Shown here: positions 49,090-58,936 of the stretch, piece after piece
How positions within the stretch are numbered: the first letter of the stretch is position 1
Layout of the letters: the number at the start of each line of letters is the position of its first letter
Origin: Delphinapterus leucas
Lineage: Eukaryota; Chordata; Mammalia; Artiodactyla; Monodontidae
Length of the DNA stretch: 64,000 nucleotides
Direction of reading: 5' to 3'
NCBI RefSeq assembly: GCF_002288925.2
Contig: NW_022098036.1
Location: forward strand, 42,641,148 to 42,705,147
Made by a program: the position numbers and the translations under genes
Notes under the pieces: model-generated
What the model saw: the letters and a program-made list of their open reading frames with translations, nothing else
What the model was told of the DNA's origin: nothing
Databases searched by the model: none

Positions 49090-49680
49090 TTTATTTCACT
49101 TAACATGACACCCTCAAGGCCCATCCATGTTGTTGCAAATGGCAGGATTTCCTTCTTCTTTTGTGGCTAAAATGCACACACATATATATATCTTATTTCC
49201 TTTATCCATTCATCCACTGATGGACGCTTAGTTTGTCTTCATGCCTTGACTATTGTGAATAATGCTGTAACGCAGGTGGAGTGTAGATATCTCTTTGAAA
49301 TAGTAATTTCACCTTCTTCAGATATATACCCAAACTGGGATTGATGGATCATATGGTAGTTCTATTTTTAACTTTTTGAGGAATCTCCATACTGTTTTCC
49401 ATAGTGACTGCACCAATTTACATTCCTGCCAACAGTGCACCAGGGTTCCCTTTTCTCCAAATCCCCATCAGCATTTTTCTTAGCTTTTTGATAATAGCCA
49501 TTCTAACAGCTGCAAGATAATATCTCATTGTGGTTTTGATTTGCATTTCCCTGATGATTAGTGATGTTAAGCATCTTTTCATGTACTTGTTGGATATGTG
49601 TATCAAATCATCACACTGTACACCTTAAACTTATACAATGTTACATGTCGATTATACCTCAATAAAGCTGGGGGGAGAAA
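49090..49680 (+). mobile_element. L1 with 5' inversion (twin-priming product)
   Basis: Positions 49,090-49,605 are the reverse complement of an L1 ORF2 C-terminal region (a minus-strand frame reads [16 protein letters not shown]). Positions 49,606-49,680 are the L1 3' terminus on the plus strand ('acaccttaaacttatacaat', AATAAA, GGGGAGAAA). Flanks AGAAAATGCTGAA (49,077-49,089) and AGAAAATGTTGAA (49,681-49,693) form a 13-base duplication with one mismatch. One short insertion with opposite-strand halves and a shared duplication is the textbook outcome of twin priming. Confidence 0.85.
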
Positions 49681-50377
49681 AGAAAATGTTGAACCTCCGT
49701 GTGCTGCTAGATGAAGGAAAATAGCAGCTGAAAGGGATCTTGGAGATTGAAACGTAGACAAGGAAATGTAGCTTGCTCAAGAGAGCCCAGATAGGTAATG
49801 CAGCATTGATTGTGGAAAGGGTTTCTTGAATACCAGCATGGTTTCTTTGACTTACTCCCAACTGACTTTTGAACATCTTGTGACCTCTTAGGCAAAGTTG
49901 CCTGAAGGTCTGGGCCAAGAGAAGCTAGGCACAAGCTCAAGATTTGCTGGAGCCAAGGAGAAACTGTTTGCAGCCCTGGATAGGGGAGAAAACATCAGGC
50001 CTCACTATTTCTGTGTCAGGGACCCTAGGTAATAATAATTCTTTCTACATGTTCAGTGACATCTCTGAGTGCCCAGTAATGTGAGCGTCAAAAAGGCAAG
50101 ACTACAGATCATACTTACTTGCCATCATTTTGAGCTCTAGCTAGATGGTCATGACTATTCATCAACCAGACAAGTATGGACAGGAAAGCCCAGGACTGAG
50201 ACTGATGTTTGGCCGTGTGGGAAAGGGCTGGAAAGTTCCCAGGGCTGTCAAGCAAAATATCCATTTCTGGAAGTCAGTATAAAAACAAAGGTCGAGGTTG
50301 TCAAGGACAGAATTTGGGAATTTAGAAATTTTTAGTGCAAGTGGGCATGTGATCTTAAGGAAGAAACTTCTCTATTT
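49681..50377. other. No gene or clear repeat seen
   Basis: Nothing recognisable between the inverted L1 and the old L1. Confidence 0.5.
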
Positions 50378-51254
50378 TTAAAATAAATTTTAGTTTTAGA
50401 GCAATTTTAGGAATACAGAGACATTGTGCAGAAAATAGAGTTCCTATATACCCCTCACCCCCATAATGTCTCCTATTATTAACATCTTGCATTAATGTGG
50501 TATAGTTGTACAATTGGTAAACCCTTTGATACTATTAACTAATGACCATAGTTTATATTAGGGTTCACTCTTTGTCTTATACAGTTCTCTGGGTTTTCAC
50601 AAGTGTATAATCTCATGTATCCACCGTTAGAGTATTACACAGAATAGCTTCACTGCACTGAAAGTGCCCTAAGATCAAACTATTCATCCCTTACTCCCTT
50701 CCCCTTAACTCTTGGCAACCAGGAATCTTTTTGCTGTTTCTACAATTTTGCCTTTTGTAGAATGTCATGTATATTTGAAATCATACAGTATGTAGCTTTT
50801 TCAGACTGGCTTCTTTCACCTAGCAATACACATTTAAGTTTCCTCCCTGCCTCTGCATAGATTGATAGCTCATTTCTTTTTATTGCTGAAGAATACACAT
50901 TGTGCAGATATACCAGTTTGTTTATCCATTTACCTATTGAAGGACATTTTTGTTGTTTCCAATTTTGGGCAGTTATGAATGGTATAAACACTTACGTGCA
51001 GGTTTTTGTGTAGACGTAACTTTTCAGTTTATTTAAATAAATACCAAGCAGTGTGATTGCTGGATTACATCGTAAATCTGTGTTTGACTTTGTTAGAAGC
51101 TGCCAGACTGTCTTCCAAAAGCGGCTTTACCATTTTGCATTCCCATCATTAATGAATGAGAGTTCCTGCTGCTACATATCCTCATCAGCATTTGATGTTT
51201 TCAGTGCTTTGGACATTGGTCATTCTAATAGATGTGTAGTTGTATCTCATTTTA
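50378..51254 (-). mobile_element. Old L1, 3' part (left of the nested insertion)
   Basis: Minus-strand 3'UTR ('ttttagagcaattttaggaa' and following) and ORF2 C-terminal remnants, with no long open frame. It continues without loss at 55,419 once the nested insertion is removed. Divergence is much greater than in L1-A, B or C. Confidence 0.85.
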
Positions 51255-51786
51255 TTTTATTTTATTTTTTGTTTATTTTTTAATGAATCATAAATTTTAT
51301 TTCAAAATGTAAATGTCACTAAACACGCATACACCTTAAAACAATAAAATTTACAATTTAGCTAATTTTTAATCTTTTTGCATAGGACATCATTACAATA
51401 TAGAACCTATACCTCACAAAATACATACAAAGTTTTATCCTAGCAAGCCCAGGCCAGATTGGGAACAGTACAACTGTAATACTTCACTGTAGTGATCCAG
51501 GAAAGACAAAACACAGCCTTCGGAAGCACGGTGTGGTGCTGGTTAAAACAACAAAAAAAGTTCCTATAGAAAAGGAAAAAGTGTGCTCAGTGAAATGGTC
51601 TTGGACCCTTGGATTCTACCTTGGGATTTTGGCAAACAATTCCAGAGAAGCTCCATCAATGGCTTTGGGAGGAGGAGGGGCTCTTTGTGCAGAGAGTCCA
51701 GGGGCGGCAGAGACCCAGCATGCACCCAGCCCACCCACATAGCAATTCCAGGCCCCATGGGAACCACAGTGGCCCATGCCCGATCC
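51255..51786 (-). pseudogene. 3' end of an unidentified cellular transcript (retrocopied)
   Basis: On the minus strand this is about 500 bases of non-repeat sequence ending in AATAAA (51,296-51,301), about 14 bases of spacer and an A-rich tail (T-rich plus strand 51,255-51,281). The first 170 or so bases are GC-rich and could hold the end of a coding region in more than one frame. The rest is AT-rich, like a typical 3'UTR. I do not recognise the parent gene. The L1-to-transcript join is at about 51,785. Confidence 0.7.
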
Positions 51787-52417
51787 CCTTTTATGGCTGT
51801 TAGCATTTGCCTTATGTATTGAGGTGCTCCTATGTTGGGTGCATAAGTATTTACAATTGTTACATCTTCTTCTTGGATCGATCCCTTGATCATTATGTAG
51901 TGTCCTTCTTTGTTTTTTGTTTTTTTTTTTTTGTACGCGGGCCTCTCACTGTTGTGGCCTCTCCTGCTGCGGAGCACAGAGGCTCCGGACGCACAGGCTC
52001 AGCGGCCATGGCTCACGGGCGCAGCCGCTCTGCGGCATGTGGGACCCTCCCAGACCGGGGCATGAACCCATGTCCACTAAATTGGCAGGCAGACTCCCAA
52101 CCACTGCGCCACCAGGGAAGCCCTGCAGTGTCCTTCTAATTGTAATAGTCTTTATTTTAAAGTCTGTTTTGTCTGATATGAGAATTGCTACTCCAGCTTT
52201 ATTTTGATTTCCATTTGCATGGAATATCTTTTTCTGTCCCCTCACTTTCAGTCTGTATTTGTCCCTAGATCTGAAGTGGGTCTCTTGTAGACCGCATATA
52301 TACGGGTCTTGTTTTTGAATCCATTCAGCCAGTCTGTGTCTTTTGGTGGTAGCATTCAATCCATTTACATTTAAGGTAATTATCAATATGTATGTTCCTA
52401 TTCCCATTTTCTTAATT
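51787..52417 (-). pseudogene. L1 ORF2 endonuclease fragment of the chimera, split by a SINE
   Basis: The N-terminal part at 52,140-52,407 reads ITLNVNGLNATTKRHRLAEW and GLQETHFRSRD, containing the family's catalytic Asn and Glu motifs. After the SINE, the IVNTYAPNIGAPQYIRQMLT strand continues to the join with the transcript. Everything after the first half of the endonuclease is missing, so the locus never encoded reverse transcriptase. Confidence 0.88.
51910..52123 (-). mobile_element. CHR-1-type tRNA-derived SINE nested in the chimeric L1
   Basis: T-rich tail at 51,909-51,932, GC-rich body, and a tRNA head ending ACCAGGGAAGCCC. The flanks repeat AGTGTCCTTCT (51,899-51,909 and 52,127-52,137). 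It therefore landed after the chimeric insertion. Confidence 0.93.
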
Positions 52418-52459
52418 GTTTTGGGTTTGTTATTGTAGTTCTTTTCCTTCTGTTGTGTT

Positions 52460-53398
52460 TCTTGCCTAGAGAAGTTCCTTTAGTATTTGTTGTAAAGCTG
52501 GTTTGGTGGTGCTGAACTCTCTTTTGCTTGTCTGTAAAGTTTTTAATTTCTCCATCAAATCTGAATGAGATCCTTACTGGGTAGAGTAATCTTGGTTGTA
52601 GCTTTTTCTCCTTCATCACTTTAAATATGTCCTGCCACTCTCTTCTGGCTTGCAGAGTTTCTGCTGAAAGATCAGCTGTTAACCTTATGGGGATTCCCTT
52701 GTGTGTTATTTGTTGGTTTTCCCTTGCTGCTTTTAATATGTTGTTTTTGTATTTAATTTTTGATAGTTTGATTAATATGTGTCTTGGTGTATTTCTCCTT
52801 GGATTTATCCTGTATGGGACTCTCTGTGCTTCCTGGACTTGATTAACTATTTCGTTTCCCATATTAGGGAAGTTTTCAACTATAATCTCTGCAAATATTT
52901 TCTCAGTTCCTTTCTTTTTCTCTTTTTCTTCTGGGACCCCTATAATTCGAATGTTGGTGCATTTAATGTTGTCCCAGAGGTCTCTGTAATTCGAATGTTG
53001 GTGCATTTAATGTTGTCCCAGAGGTCTCTGAGACTGTCCTCAGTTCTTTTCTTTCTTTTTTCTTTATTCTGCTCTGCAGTAGTTATTTCCATTATTTTAT
53101 CTTCCAGGTCACTTCTCTATTCTTCTGCCTCAGTTATTCTGCCATTGATCCCTTCTAGAGTATTTTTAATTTCATTTATTGTGTTGTTCATCATTGTTTG
53201 TTTGCTCTTTAGTTCTTCTAGGTCCTTGTTAAATGTTTCTTGCATTTTGTCTATTCTATTTCCAAGATTTTGGATCATCTTTACTATCATTACTCTGAAT
53301 TTTTTATCAGGTAGACTGACTATTTCCTCTTCATTTGCTTGGTCTTGTGGGTTTTTACCTTGCTCCTTCATCTGCTGTGTGTTTCTCTGTCTTCTCAT
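52460..53398 (-). pseudogene. L1 ORF1p of the chimera, frameshifted by a 44-base duplication
   Basis: The N-terminal piece 53,117-53,398 reads MRRQRNTQQMKEQGKNPQDQ and the coiled coil to GRITEAEE. The C-terminal piece up to 53,006 holds IIGVPEEKEKKKGTEKIF, the RRM region and the C-terminal domain through LRKWE. Between them a 44-base block is tandemly duplicated (52,943-52,986 and 52,987-53,030), which shifts the frame because 44 is not a multiple of three. Confidence 0.88.
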
Positions 53399-55418
53399 TT
53401 TGCTTAACTTACTGTGTTTGGGGTCTCCTTTTCTCAGGCTGCAGTTTCATAGTTCCTGTTGTTTTTGGTGTCTGCCCCTAGTGGCTAAGGTTGGTTCAGT
53501 AGATTGTGTAGGCTTCCTGGTGGAGGGGACTGGTACCTGTGTTATGGTGGATAAGGCTGTATTTCATCTTTCTGGTGGGCAGGACTGCATCTGGTGCTGT
53601 GTTTTGGGGTGTCTGTGACCTTATTATGATTTTAGGCAGCCTCTCTGCTAATGGGTGGGGTTGTGTTCCTGTCTTGCTAGTTGTTTGGCACAGGGTGTCC
53701 AGCACTGTAGCTTGCTGTTCGTTGAGTGGAGCTGGGTCTTAGCATTGAGATGGAGATCTCTGCGAGAGCTTTCGCTGTTTGATATTACATGGAGTTGGGA
53801 GGTCTCTGGTGGACCAATGTCCTGAACTCAGCTCTCCCGCATTAGACGCACAGGCGTGACACCCGGCTGGAGCACCAAGACTCTGTCAGCCACATGGCTC
53901 AGTAGAAAAGGGAGAAAAAAAAGAAAAAGAGAAAGAAAAAAAAAATAGTTATTAAAATAAAAAAATAAAAAAATATTAAAAATTTAAAAATTAGAAAGTA
54001 ATAAAAAAAAGAAAAAAGAAAGAAAGAAGAGAGCAACCAAACCAAAAAACAAATCCACCAATGATAACAAGTGCTAAAAAACTATACTAAAAAACAAAAA
54101 CAAAAAAACGGACAGACAGAACCCTAGGACAAATGGTAAAAGCAAAGCTATACAGACAAAAATCACACAAAGAAGCATACACATACACACTCACAAAAAA
54201 AGAAAAAGGAAAAAAACATATGTATCATTGTTCCCAAAGTTCACCACCTCAATTTTGGGATGATTCATTGTCTATCCGGGTATTCCAGGGATGCAGGTGC
54301 AACAAGTTCATTGTGGAGATTTAATCCGCTGCTCCTGAGGCTGCTGGGAGACATTTCCCTTTCTCTTCTTTGTTCGCACAGCTCCTGGGGTTCAGCTTTG
54401 GCCTGCCTCTGCGTGTAGGTCACCTGAGGGTGTCTGTTCTTCACTCAGACAGGACAGGGTTAAAGTGACAGCTGATTAGGGGGCTCTGGCTCACTCAGGG
54501 GTACGGAATGCGGGGCGAGCCTGCGGCTGCAGAGGCCAGCATAATGTTGCACCAGCCTGAGGTGAGCCGTGTTCTCCTGGGGAAGTTGTCCCTGGATCAC
54601 GGGACCCTGGCAGTGGCAGGCTGAACAGGCTCCCGGGAGGGGAGTTACTGATAGTGACCTGTGCTTGCACACAGGCCTCTTGGTGGCTGAAGCAGCAGCC
54701 TTAGCATTTCATGCCTGTCCCTGGTGTCCGCGCTGATAGCCATGGCTCATGCCTGTCTCTGGAGCTCATTTAGGCAGTGCTCTGAATCCCCTCTCCTTGT
54801 GCACCCCGAAACAATGGTCTCTTGCCACTTAGGTAGTTCCAGATTTTTTCCTGGACTCCCTCCCGGCTAGCTGTGGCACACTAGTCCCCTTCAGGCTGTG
54901 TTCACGCAGCCAACCCCAGTCCTCTCCCTGGTATCTGACCTCTGAAGCCCGAGCCTCAGCTTCCAGCCCACACCCACCCCAGTGGGGGAGCAGACAAGCC
55001 TCTCAGGCTGGTGAGTGCTGGTCGGCACTGATCCTCTGTGAGGGAATCTCTCCGCTTTGCCCTCTGCACCCGTTGCTGTGCTCTCCTCTGTGGCTCCAAA
55101 TCTTCCCACACACCCCCCCCCAACCCCCATCTCCACCAGTGAAGGGTCTTCCTAGTGTGTAGAAACTTTTCCTCCTTCACAGCTCCCTCCCAGAGGTGCA
55201 GGTCCCGTCCCTATTCTTTTGTCTCTGTTTTTTCTTTTTTCTTTTGCCCTACCCAGGTACGTGGGAAGTTTCTTGCCTTTTAGGAAGTCTGAGGTCTTCT
55301 GCCAGCATTCAGTAGGTGTTCTGTAGGAGTTGATCCACATGTAGATGTATTTCTGATGTATTTGTGGGGAGGAAGGTGATCTCCACATCTTACTCCTCCA
55401 CCATATTGAAGGTCTCCC
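53399..55418 (-). promoter_or_regulatory. Long L1 5'UTR with internal promoter region
   Basis: About 2 kb of L1 5'UTR, the longest in the window. It has a GC-rich promoter-proximal part (about 54,360-55,240), an A-rich segment (53,905-54,210 on the plus strand) and the intact 5' terminus. L1 5'UTRs carry an internal RNA polymerase II promoter; whether this one is active cannot be judged. The long plus-strand open frame at 52,779-53,618 is antisense shadow. Confidence 0.8.
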
Positions 55419-55954
55419 AGTTGTATCTCATTTTAATTTTCAATTCCCTAATGATATATGGCAAGCATCTTTTTATATGCTTATTTGTCATCTATATTTT
55501 CTTTGGTGAGGTGTCTGTTCAGATCTTTGTTCCATTTTCTGCTTGGGTCTTTTGTTTTTCTATTGTTAAAATTTAAGAGTTCTTTGTATGTTTTTAACAC
55601 AAATATTTTATCAGATATTTGTTTTGCAAATATTTTCCCTCAGCCTGTGGCTTGTCTTTTCATTTTCTCAGCATCATCTTTCACAGAGTAGAATTTTTAA
55701 ATTTTAATAAAGCCCAATTTGTCAATTTTATCAACCATGAATCATGATTCTGATGTAATGTGTAAAAAGCCATCAGTAAACTCAAATCATCTAGATTTTC
55801 TCCAATTTTACCTTCTCAAAATTGTGTATTTTTGCATTTTCCGTTTAGGTTTTTGATCCTTTTTGAGGTAATTTTTGTGAAAGGTGTAAAAGTGTAAAGT
55901 CTGCATATAGATTCTTCTTCTTTTTTTTTTTTTGGCATGTAGTTGTCCGATTGT

Positions 55955-55964
55955 NNNNNNNNNN
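55955..55964. other. Assembly gap (10 N)
   Basis: Ten ambiguous bases inside the old L1, next to a poly-T run. Their fixed small number suggests a placeholder of unknown length. Confidence 1.
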
Positions 55965-55989
55965 TCAAGCACATTTGTTGAAAATACTA

Positions 55990-56022
<33 letters not shown>

Positions 56023-56070
56023 GCTTTTAGTTTTCTTATTGTTCAAGCACATTTGTTGAAAATACTATCT
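55965..56070. repeat. Duplicated segment flanking the gap
   Basis: TCAAGCACATTTGTTGAAAA and the following TACTATC occur at 55,965 and again at 56,043, each followed by a long T run and preceded by related but different sequence. This is either a true 78-base duplication or contig ends that overlap without being merged. Confidence 0.85.
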
Positions 56071-56281
56071 TTTTTTTTTTTTTTTTTTTGTGGTACGCGG
56101 GCATCTCAGTGTTGTGGCCTCTCCCATTGTGGAGCACAGGCTCCGGACGCGCAGGCTCAGCGGCCATGGCTCATGGGCCTAGCCGCTCTGCGGCATGTGG
56201 GATCTCCCTGGACCGGGGCATGAACCCATGTCCCCTGCATCGGCAGGCGGACTCTCAACCACTGCGCCACCAGGGAAGCCC
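56071..56281 (-). mobile_element. CHR-1-type tRNA-derived SINE
   Basis: T run at 56,071-56,089, then TGTGGTACGCGGGCATCTCA, the GC-rich body and a tRNA head ending ACCAGGGAAGCCC. ACTATCTTTT on the left and ACTATCCTTT on the right form the probable target-site duplication. It is nested in the old L1. Confidence 0.92.
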
Positions 56282-57570
56282 ACTATCCTTTCTTTATTGA
56301 ATTGCCTTTGCTCCTAGTCAAAGATCAAAGTCTATATTTATGTGGGTCTATTTCTGGACTTTCTGTTCTGTTCCACTGATGTATTTGTCAATTCTTTTAC
56401 TAAGATCACATTATTTTGATCATTATAGCTTTATAGCAAGTCTTGAAGTCAGGTAATGTCAGTCTCCTGACTTTATTTTCTTCAGTATTATGTTGGCTAT
56501 TCTGGGTCTTTTGCCTTTCATATAAACTTTTGAATTAATATATTGACATACACAAAATAACCTGCTGGGATTTTGGTTGGGATTGCATTGACTTTATAGA
56601 TCAGTTTGGGAAAACTGATGTCTTAATAATGTCATCCTGTTCATGAACATGGAATATCTCTTATTTAGATCTTTGATTTCTTTCATCAGAGTTTTATAGT
56701 TTTCCTAATAAAGATCTTATACACATTTTGTTACCACATTTATACCTAAGCATTTCAGTTTTTAAAAAATGAAATGTTCTTTCATTTTAAATTTCAAGTT
56801 ACAATTTTTTGTTGCTAGGATATAGGAAAGTAATTGACTTATCTGTACTGACCTTGTATCCTGTAGCCTTGCTATAATTGCCTATTAGTTCTTTTTTTTT
56901 CATCTATTCTTTAAGATTTTCTAAATAGACAATGATATCTCCAAAGCAGAGAGAGTTTTATTTCTTCCTTCCTAATCTATATACCTTTTATGTCATTTTC
57001 TTGTCTTGTTACATTAGCTAGAACTTCCAGTATGATGGCAAATATCAGAGGTGAAAGAGGACATCCTTGACTTGTTCCCCATTTTACAGGCAATGCATCT
57101 ATTTTCTCACCATTAAGTATAAGGTTAGCTTCAGGTTTTCTTTAGATGTTCTTTATAAAATTAAGAAAATTCCTCTTTATTCTTAATATTCTGAGAATTT
57201 TTATCACAAATGGGTGTTGGATTTTGTCAAATCCTTTTTCTGCATCTATTTATATTATGTTTGATTTTCCTTTAACCTGTTGATATGGTAGATTTTATTA
57301 ATAGATTTTCAAATGTTGAACTAGTCTTGCATACCTCAAATAAATACCACTTGGTCATAGTGTGTGATTCCTTGTATATATTGTTGGATTTGATTTGTTA
57401 ATATTTTGCTGAGGACTTTTGCATCCTGGTCATGAGAAAAATTAGTGTGTAATTTTCCTTCTTAGTAATGTCTTTTAGGATTTTGTTACTAAGGTAATAC
57501 TGGTCTCAGAATGAGTTTGAACATTTTGCTTCTGCCTTTATTTTCTGGAAGAGATGTTAGAGAATTGGTC

Positions 57571-58350
57571 CCTATCTTTTTCCATCTCCCTGCCAGGCAT
57601 ACTTTTCTCTGAGCCCAAAGGTGCTGATGAGGGGTAGGGTGAGGCAGAAAGATGAGACTTGTAGACACAGGTAATCCTCCAATGGGAAGACTAGCTATAA
57701 AGAGAAGACCTCATAATTTCTAAGTTGGTGCTATTATAGTCTATTGATAGTTAATCATTACTAGTAATGGCTCAGCATGCAACATGTTTGTTCTAAAGAG
57801 TTTAACTAGCTTATGAATAGAGAAGGGTCTTGATAACAATTATTGCGTCTGTAAACCAAAGAAACAAGTGTTCACATATGTAGTGGGTAATGAAATATTG
57901 ATTCCACATTGACTTGGTAAGCTCTGGTTGCAAATGTAAAGTACAGTGCCATCAACAAATTTTCTTAAAATGTAAAGGAAATGTTGTATTCAATGATGTT
58001 TGAAAACAAAGTAAAAATACATACTTTTTAATGTATTTGAATAGCATTTTAAAATCAGCTACACAGTGGAATGAGACAAATCACCACTTTACCTTACTTC
58101 ATTTCCGGATGTGAAAGTTAAAGATTGTAATCTTATAGGATTTTTAAGAGAATCAAATAAGACCAATTAATTTATTAGTAAGTTTTCATCATCTATTGTT
58201 TTAATTACTTCAGTGAATTAAAAAAATAAGTCAAACACAGGTCTAGCCTTCAAGTTGCTTGTACTGTAGAAAACGACAGTACTATTACAAATATCATTAA
58301 GAAACAAAGGCTATTTAGATAAGTGACTTAAAGAGGGTACCAACACAGAG
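57571..58350. other. No gene or clear repeat seen
   Basis: Nothing recognisable. Confidence 0.5.
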
Positions 58351-58585
58351 CTGCAGGGCAAGGCTTAGCTAACTTTTACTGTAAAGGGCCAGATAGTAAA
58401 TATTTTAGTCATGTGGGCTCTACAGTCTCTGCTGTAACTACGCAACTCTGCTTTTGTAGCACAAAAGCAGCCACAGATGATATGTAAAAGAAGGAACATG
58501 GTTGTGTCCCAATAAATATTCATAAAAACTGCTGCCTGGCCAGATTTGTTCTGTGGCTGTAATCTGTCAACTGCTGCTCTAGGGT
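58351..58585. mobile_element. Non-autonomous hAT/Charlie-type DNA transposon fossil
   Basis: 'actgtaaagggccagatagt', 'aatattttagtcatgtgggc', 'aaaagcagccacagatgata' and 'tcccaataaatattcataaa' occur in the order of a common mammalian MER1-group element, and the terminal 'ctgtcaactgctgctctag' fits its end. The exact family is uncertain. Confidence 0.55.
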
Positions 58586-58812
58586 CTCAAAATGAAGAGA
58601 AAGAATATTGTGTAAAATAGGTTTCAAATTATAAAGCTCTGTTCAAATGTCAAGTTATTATTCATTGAGGTTATTGAAAACTGATACAGTGTCTAACTTG
58701 ATGTTAATGCACAACTGCTGCACAGACGCCTGCAGGGGGTAGCAAGTTGTTTCTGATTGAAGTCCTCGCCGTCCCCAGAGAGTTGGCCCAGCGTAGGAAA
58801 GAAAGGGAACTG

Positions 58813-58936
58813 CTATTCCTCAGGATCCGCAAAGCTCAAGATTTGCATCATCTCTGGTTCCTGGGACTCCTCCTCGGAATCCCAGGCCTTGCGCACACAG
58901 CGGAGAAAGTTCTGCTCCATCGCTTCAGCCCCTGAG
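58813..58936 (-). other. Candidate short coding exon or gene remnant, unrecognised
   Basis: On the minus strand, TTTTCCTCTTCTCAG, a good splice-acceptor-like tract, precedes GGGGCTGAAGCG and an ATG (58,918-58,920). A 35-residue frame follows, starting MEQNFLRCVRKAWDSEEESQ, with a Glu-rich middle and ending FADPEE before TAG. The local GC content is higher than the surroundings. I do not recognise the protein and found no partner exon, promoter or poly(A) site, so it could equally be chance or a decayed exon. Confidence 0.2.

Larger units (their letters stand above)
51255..55418 (-). mobile_element. Chimeric retrocopy: L1 5' half fused to a cellular mRNA 3' end
   Basis: The insertion is bounded by perfect copies of AGTTGTATCTCATTTTA (51,238-51,254 and 55,419-55,435), with a TTTT/AA cut site at the insertion point. 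Read on the minus strand it begins with an intact L1 5' terminus (GGGAGACCTTCAATATGGTG), about 2 kb of 5'UTR (53,399-55,418), ORF1, and ORF2 up to the endonuclease. At about 51,785-51,790 it switches to a non-L1 sequence of about 530 bases with an AATAAA and an A-rich tail. No L1 3' part exists on either side. A SINE is nested at 51,910-52,123. Confidence 0.88.
55419..57570 (-). mobile_element. Old L1, 5'-ward part (right of the nested insertion)
   Basis: Continues the 50,378-51,254 element directly ('attttcaattccctaatgat'). It extends through ORF2 C-terminal and reverse-transcriptase remnants ('ggacatccttgacttgttcc', 'tggattttgtcaaatccttt') and fades near 57,570, a 5' truncation. No useful open frames remain. 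A SINE, an N gap and a local duplication interrupt it. Confidence 0.85.

Noticed and set aside
52779..53618. Longest open frame in the window (279 codons, plus strand)
   Set aside because: It lies antisense to L1 ORF1 and the 5'UTR; the protein is a Ser/Leu/Phe-rich reverse reading of known L1 sequence.
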